64,000 nt of DNA from Aphrocallistes beatrix. Taxonomy: Eukaryota > Porifera > Hexactinellida > Sceptrulophora > Aphrocallistidae. Positions within the stretch are counted from its first letter, which is position 1. Each line of letters starts with the position of its first letter. Location of the stretch: NCBI GenBank assembly GCA_963281255.1, contig OY725502.1:620001-684000 (forward strand), written 5' to 3'. Made by a program: the position numbers and the translations under genes. Of this stretch, positions 63,777 to 64,000 are shown piece by piece. The notes below the pieces were generated by a model, which saw nothing but the letters and a program-made list of their open reading frames with translations, did no database searches and was not told where the DNA came from.

Positions 63777-64000
63777 CAATGTATAGTTCTTTATTCCGTG
63801 TTTATTTTTTGTGTTTATTTGTCTGTATATACTCATTAAAGATTTAAAATAGTTTGATTTCGTTTAATAATGTCTATTTTGCCTGTATATATAATCTTGT
63901 TGGATATTCTAGTTAAAGGTTTGTTTTTTCTCTTTAGTTCAGTTCCTATTATAGGAGATATCTGAACGGTGAATAATCCGTTCAGATATCTCCTATAATA
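63777..64000. other. 3' flank of gene 10, ending in a palindrome at the window edge
   Basis: The sequence parallels the 3' flank of gene 8. At 63948-64000 TATTATAGGAGATATCTGAA is followed after about 10 bp by its complement, running to the last base. In the gene 8 copy only the first half is present. Confidence 0.6.

Noticed and set aside
1..64000. tRNA or rRNA genes
   Set aside because: No cloverleaf with A/B boxes or rRNA core sequence was noticed on either strand, although a covariance search could not be run.

Overview
The window looks like nuclear DNA of an early-branching animal. I infer a sponge or similarly compact non-bilaterian, but this is not proven. The base composition is AT-rich. 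Housekeeping genes have many short GT-AG introns (about 70-300 bp). The conserved genes are animal types: a Sam68/KHDRBS-like STAR RNA-binding protein, a GATAD1 homologue, a DRAM/TMEM150 membrane protein, a sortilin and an NHL-propeller protein. Two large intronless receptor families lie in tandem arrays, and small DNA transposons are everywhere. There is no sign of bacterial DNA.

Layout. 1-1.8 kb: edge sequence and an intronless coiled-coil/NHL gene. 2.4-9.9 kb: three tandem copies of an intronless seven-transmembrane (7TM) receptor-like gene of a family I do not recognise; copies 1 and 3 are frameshifted. 10-26 kb: two tandem acetyl-CoA synthetase genes, each with 18 exons that I could follow to an open frame (670 and 673 aa). 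They are alike in patches, which suggests gene conversion. Intron 9 of the second gene has swollen to 7.2 kb with nested transposons, including a decayed Ginger-like element of about 5 kb. 26.4-29.5 kb: the KHDRBS-like gene, with an intronless DRAM-family gene inside its third intron on the same strand. 31-35 kb: GATAD1 and an intronless sortilin.

35-64 kb: a tandem array of ten intronless membrane-receptor genes, seven intact and three broken, all on the plus strand. Their seven-helix core follows the pattern of class F (Frizzled-type) receptors: a W/D..RF....P segment after the first helix, a KLRI loop motif and a K..LEKRL motif. The Frizzled cysteine-rich domain is absent. It is replaced by a basic cytoplasmic tail, an extra N-terminal hydrophobic segment and a short glycosylated ectodomain with clustered cysteines. 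The extracellular pieces are almost invariant between copies while the tail and many helices differ. Several copies are mosaics of one another.

Mobile DNA. Because the arrays are duplicated, several insertions can be compared with an empty paralogous site in the same window. This gives insertion sites to the base for a Helitron-like family (A^T, no duplication), mariner and fold-back elements (TA), an intact Tc1-like element, piggyBac-type MITEs (TTAA) and hAT-type MITEs (8 bp).

All product names come from reading translated motifs. No search, alignment program or structure prediction was run.
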